Shown: positions 16,261-18,986 of the stretch, piece after piece | Layout of the letters: each line of letters opens with the position of its first letter | Position numbering within the stretch: the stretch's first letter is position 1 | Source: Spirogloea muscicola | Taxonomy: Eukaryota > Streptophyta > Zygnematophyceae > Spirogloeales > Spirogloeaceae | DNA: 18,986 nt | Reading direction: 5' to 3' | NCBI GenBank assembly: GCA_009602725.1 | Contig: WELB01000371.1 | Location: 17,110-36,095, forward strand | Translations under genes and position numbers: made by a program | Notes under the pieces: model-generated | Seen by the model: the letters and a program-made list of their open reading frames with translations, nothing else | The model's database searches: none | Told to the model about the DNA's origin: nothing

Positions 16261-17298
16261 ACAAGCTTGAATTGGGGAACATCACCACCGGAGGAGGCAG
16301 TCCAAGGGCCAACCGTATGGCCCACGTCGAAGCAGCGCCCGGCTCTGCCAGGACGTACTGCGCACTAGAGCCCTGACAGCCTCATCGCTCAGGCAGGCCT
16401 GAACACTTGCCGTAGCTGAAGCAGCTGATGCAGGTAACGCCATCATGTTGGCGTCATAGTACTGTCTGACGCTCACACACGTTGGCATACTTGCAGGACT
16501 TGTTGATACATTGCTCGTAGCTCTGACATTGCTAACATGCATCTTGCAGCACCTTGCATGTACTGTGCTTTTGCCAACAAGTTTCCAGCGTGCACAATAG
16601 CGCGCCGGCAGCCTGTCATTGCAGTGAGACTCTCTATGATCATATCTTCAACACGACCAAATTTGAATAGTGTAGTCATGTTTCCGCAGTAGCAGCGCAA
16701 TTGGTAACTACCAGTTTGAGATACTTACCTTAGGACCGTGTCCATTTTGGGACGGCCTTCCACAGACATCGCCTCCTTTTTGGGAAGCTCATTCATAGAA
16801 GAAGTATCCTCCCATTCATAAGTATCCTCCCAACTATTAAGATGCTCCTTACTTGTCACCCTCCAGTTGACCTAGGATCGACCCCTCCCAACCCAGTATA
16901 GCCGGATGTTACTCATTCTTCTCTTAATTGCCTCGCGCTTCACCGTCTTGTGATTTTGCGCTTGTGCTACTCATCTCGTCATGCTTTTAAGCAAGAACAT
17001 TGCTTCGCATTTCTATGGTAGTGTCTACCCGGTTTATTGTAGTACATGTCAGGTTATGATACGCGTTCAGACCTTTGAATGATCAAGGACGACTTCTTGA
17101 GCACTGCCCACACTTCCAGCAAACTTGCTCCCGAGCTGTGCAAGTGTTACCTCCTGGATATTTTGGCAAATATCTAGTTCTAGACTAGTGTACAAGGATT
17201 GGCCACATTACCTTCATGCAGGAGCTAGATGCGTGCACTTTGTACAGTGCAAAGGCCTGAAAGTTGTCAATGATGAATACAAGAGCTCTCGACTCTCT
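16261..17298. other. About 1 kb without a recognised gene
   Basis: A last weak hairpin-bearing UTR scrap occurs at about 16740-16790 (TGGGACGGCCTTCCACAGAC). AAGTATCCTCCCA occurs twice 18 bp apart (16802 and 16820). On the - strand 16700-16473 a frame reads FGRVEDMIIESLTAMTGC and onward, with some protein-like character, but I recognise no family and see no supporting splice pattern. Directly left of 17299 is probably the 3' UTR of the Nudix gene. Confidence 0.4.
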
Positions 17299-18741
17299 TT
17301 AGAGAGCTGGAACAATCTGGAGGTCGTGTGCAACCATGCGATGCGTGTTCTCAAAGTGAAACTCCCCCTTGAAGAGCTTGCCTGTGTGCAGCACAAGGCG
17401 ATGTAGCAGTGAAGAGACATGATTCAGTTTGGCACATGAGGCATCTTGAGATGCAAGTCTAGGAACTCAGTGGTGCAACTGCACCCAAGTGCTGAGCTTA
17501 TGAAGCATTATCCTATGCCAATTGCATGAAGCCAGTGAGCACTGGCATCCGCAGCAGAACACAGCAAGAAGATGAGGACCACATGCATCGAAGACATTGC
17601 AGTCATCATGTCTCATGGCACATTGCGAATGTCTTGCGGACTTGAAGGCCTTCGAACCCCTCCACATCACTGGACAAGCCAAGCAAGCGAGCCACAACAA
17701 TACTGAACAAGATGCTCATCTGATGCGCTGACCTTGCAGGAATAGCGGGTACCAGAGAGGGTCGTTGGCCCACATCCGTGCTGCAGAAGCACGGATTGCA
17801 TAAAAAATTCAGAAGCACCGCCCCCTTGCAATCTCACTTTCAAAGACATAACCGCTTCCTAAGAGAGGCCAGCCTGCAGCAACGACCCCCTGGCCTAAGG
17901 ATCGCAACCCTGCGGCCAATTGGATGTGCCAATGGTATGATGCTCCAGATCAATCGTCAGCTATGATGCTCCAGATCAATCGTGGCATTTGAGGCTAAGC
18001 AATCTAGGCTCAAGACGAATGAGGTCAAAGGGTAAGACTTTGGCGAAAGGGCGAAAGTCTGAGCTGTAGAAGTTAGGGTTTAAGAATTGAAGGGCTCAGG
18101 TCTTAGGCTGACTTGCTTACAGAATGGTAGGTCGTCAGCTGGGAACCACCGCGGCTCCATCTCGTCCGTCTCACAGGGCTCCCCTGCATAGGCGCGTACC
18201 CGGAAGACGTGTACCTGCAATGCAGCGACGCAACGCCAGGCTGCTTACTTGAGCAAGCACGCTAAGCGTGGAAATGACCTCTAATGACAGCAGACAGGCT
18301 GTCAACAAAGGTGCCAGCATATGCTGATCCAATTGACTCTCACTTTGAGGAATTTCTGCCGGTCGGTCTTCGGATGCGATCACAACATTGCTCAATTTCT
18401 GGAGTTGACTCCCTAGTCAGAAGGAGAATATGCCTTCAGGGCTCAGAAATGAGCTATTACGGGACAAGTCCTGAGTCAGGGGTCTGAGTCGGAGAGTGTA
18501 GGTCAAATCTGTGTACTAAAGCATGAGGCTGGCAGTGAGCTTACTTGCATTGCTATCTACGGCAATGGGTTGCTCATACGTCGTTCAGGGGGGTGGGGGG
18601 GGCAGCGGCCGGCGATGTTGCCGGCAGCATTGAGCGCAGCAGGCCCACCTCCCAGGGCCGCTCCTGGTCATCGAAGTGGAAGACGAGGACACCACGGCGG
18701 TCTAGCGGCGCTGCAGCCCGCAGGCACGCCTCCTCCTCCAG
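17299..18741 (-). CDS. MTH1/NUDT1-like Nudix hydrolase, C-terminal four exons (5' part outside the window)
   Basis: Exons on the - strand are 18741-18649, 18214-18121, 17780-17733 and 17381-17299 (stop TAA at 17301-17299), with GT-AG introns and phases 0, 1, 1. Together they encode 105 residues: LEEEACL (end of the Nudix box), RRGVLVFHFDDQERPWE, VHVFRVRAYAGEPCETDEME, PRWFPADDLPF, SRMWANDPLWYPLFLQG, KLFKGEFHFENTHRMVAH and a short tail. Order and spacing match human MTH1 (156 aa), which hydrolyses oxidised purine nucleoside triphosphates such as 8-oxo-dGTP to keep them out of DNA. The RE of the Nudix box and the glycine loop should lie in an upstream exon right of the window. Two family-conserved residues differ: the Nudix-box Gly is Cys (EEACL), and the position of human Asp119 is Asn (MWAND). 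A retroelement sits in the intron just upstream of the first visible exon. Confidence 0.87.
17936..17983. repeat. Two tandem 22-bp repeats in a Nudix intron
   Basis: TATGATGCTCCAGATCAATC-GT occurs at 17936-17957 and again at 17962-17983, separated by CAGC. It lies between the 18214-18121 and 17780-17733 exons. Confidence 0.85.
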
Positions 18742-18762
18742 CTGACACCACCACCATTGAGA

Positions 18763-18986
18763 GAAAGCGCGGCCAGATTGACTGGTGGCTGGGAAAGGCC
18801 AGCCCAAAAGAATGGACAAGGTCTGAGGGAGCTTGAGTGCGAACGACTAGGACTAAGACATCAGCCAGGGAACGCTCAGTAACCTCTAGACAGGAGATGC
18901 AGATCCGAGTAGCTAGCTGGTGGAAAGACGTCGCCCTGACGGAAGCCGGAGGCCGCCGCCAAAGCTCGGCCTGCGCGCAAGTGAAC
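18763..18986 (-). mobile_element. Retroelement insertion (copy 4) in a Nudix intron, continuing beyond the window
   Basis: The - strand frame is open from the window edge: VHLRAGRALAAASGFRQGDV, FPPASYSDLHLLSRGY-stop (stop 18878-18876; Thr of LTRGY is Ser here). The UTR hairpin is at 18787-18792 and 18799-18804, and the terminus GGCCGCGCTTTCTCTC lies only about 20 bp upstream of the splice acceptor at 18742-18743 of the Nudix exon. It is in the same orientation as the gene. The 5' end is not in the window. Confidence 0.8.

Noticed and set aside
17125-17406. A 93-aa + strand frame
   Set aside because: It is antisense to the last Nudix exon (17381-17299), which is supported by family sequence, splice acceptor and phase.
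1-18986. CRISPR array suggested by the many short palindromic repeats
   Set aside because: Spacing is irregular, both orientations occur, the repeats lie inside retroelement UTRs, and the DNA is eukaryotic.

Overview
The window looks like nuclear DNA of a green alga (chlorophyte, possibly Trebouxiophyceae). The evidence is spliceosomal introns with GT-AG borders, plant-like TBL/PC-esterase genes, one fragment of a plastid gene (psbB) and one of a mitochondrial gene (nad1), GC-rich triplet-repeat stretches, and a plant-type TTTAGGG telomere-like scrap. Two isolated N bases (4218 and 9398) sit in very GC-rich stretches, so the assembly there is suspect.

Three host genes can be read. Two are tandem paralogues on the + strand, each with six exons: TBL-A (4427-6915, 437 aa) and TBL-B (11365-13814, 420 aa). 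They encode secretory-pathway SGNH/PC-esterase-like proteins with a GDSL motif and a terminal DCTH (DxxH) motif. All exon borders and phases match between copies, and the duplicated unit runs from roughly 4345-7955 to 10865-14492. The third gene is on the - strand at the right end (exons at 18741-18649, 18214-18121, 17780-17733 and 17381-17299). It is the C-terminal two thirds of an MTH1/NUDT1-like Nudix hydrolase, whose first exons lie beyond the window.

Most other identifiable sequence is debris of one family of non-LTR retrotransposons with a restriction-like (PD-(D/E)XK) endonuclease. The fullest copy (- strand, about 4066-1870) keeps part of the reverse transcriptase with a YADD box, a zinc-binding segment, the nuclease region and a 3' UTR, but is frameshifted and 5'-truncated. 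At least fourteen other 3' ends in both orientations, most tens to a few hundred bases long, end in a conserved Leu-Thr-Arg-Gly-Tyr-stop or a decayed form. They are followed by a 3' UTR carrying a recurrent hairpin (GGGCTG-loop-CAGCCC).

By region: 1-2000 retroelement 3' ends; 2045-4066 the RT/nuclease copy; 4070-4230 GC-rich with N; 4427-6915 TBL-A; 7353-7699 psbB insert; 8140-9050 retroelement tails; 9260-9540 GCC-rich with N; 9551-9760 nad1 insert; 9783-11286 nested retroelement tails; 11365-13814 TBL-B; 14510-16260 more tails; 16260-17298 nothing recognised; 17299-18741 Nudix exons; 18764 to the end another tail, inserted in a Nudix intron. Because the two TBL units share an ancestor, they act as internal references: an insertion present in one and absent in the other has a visible filled and empty site.
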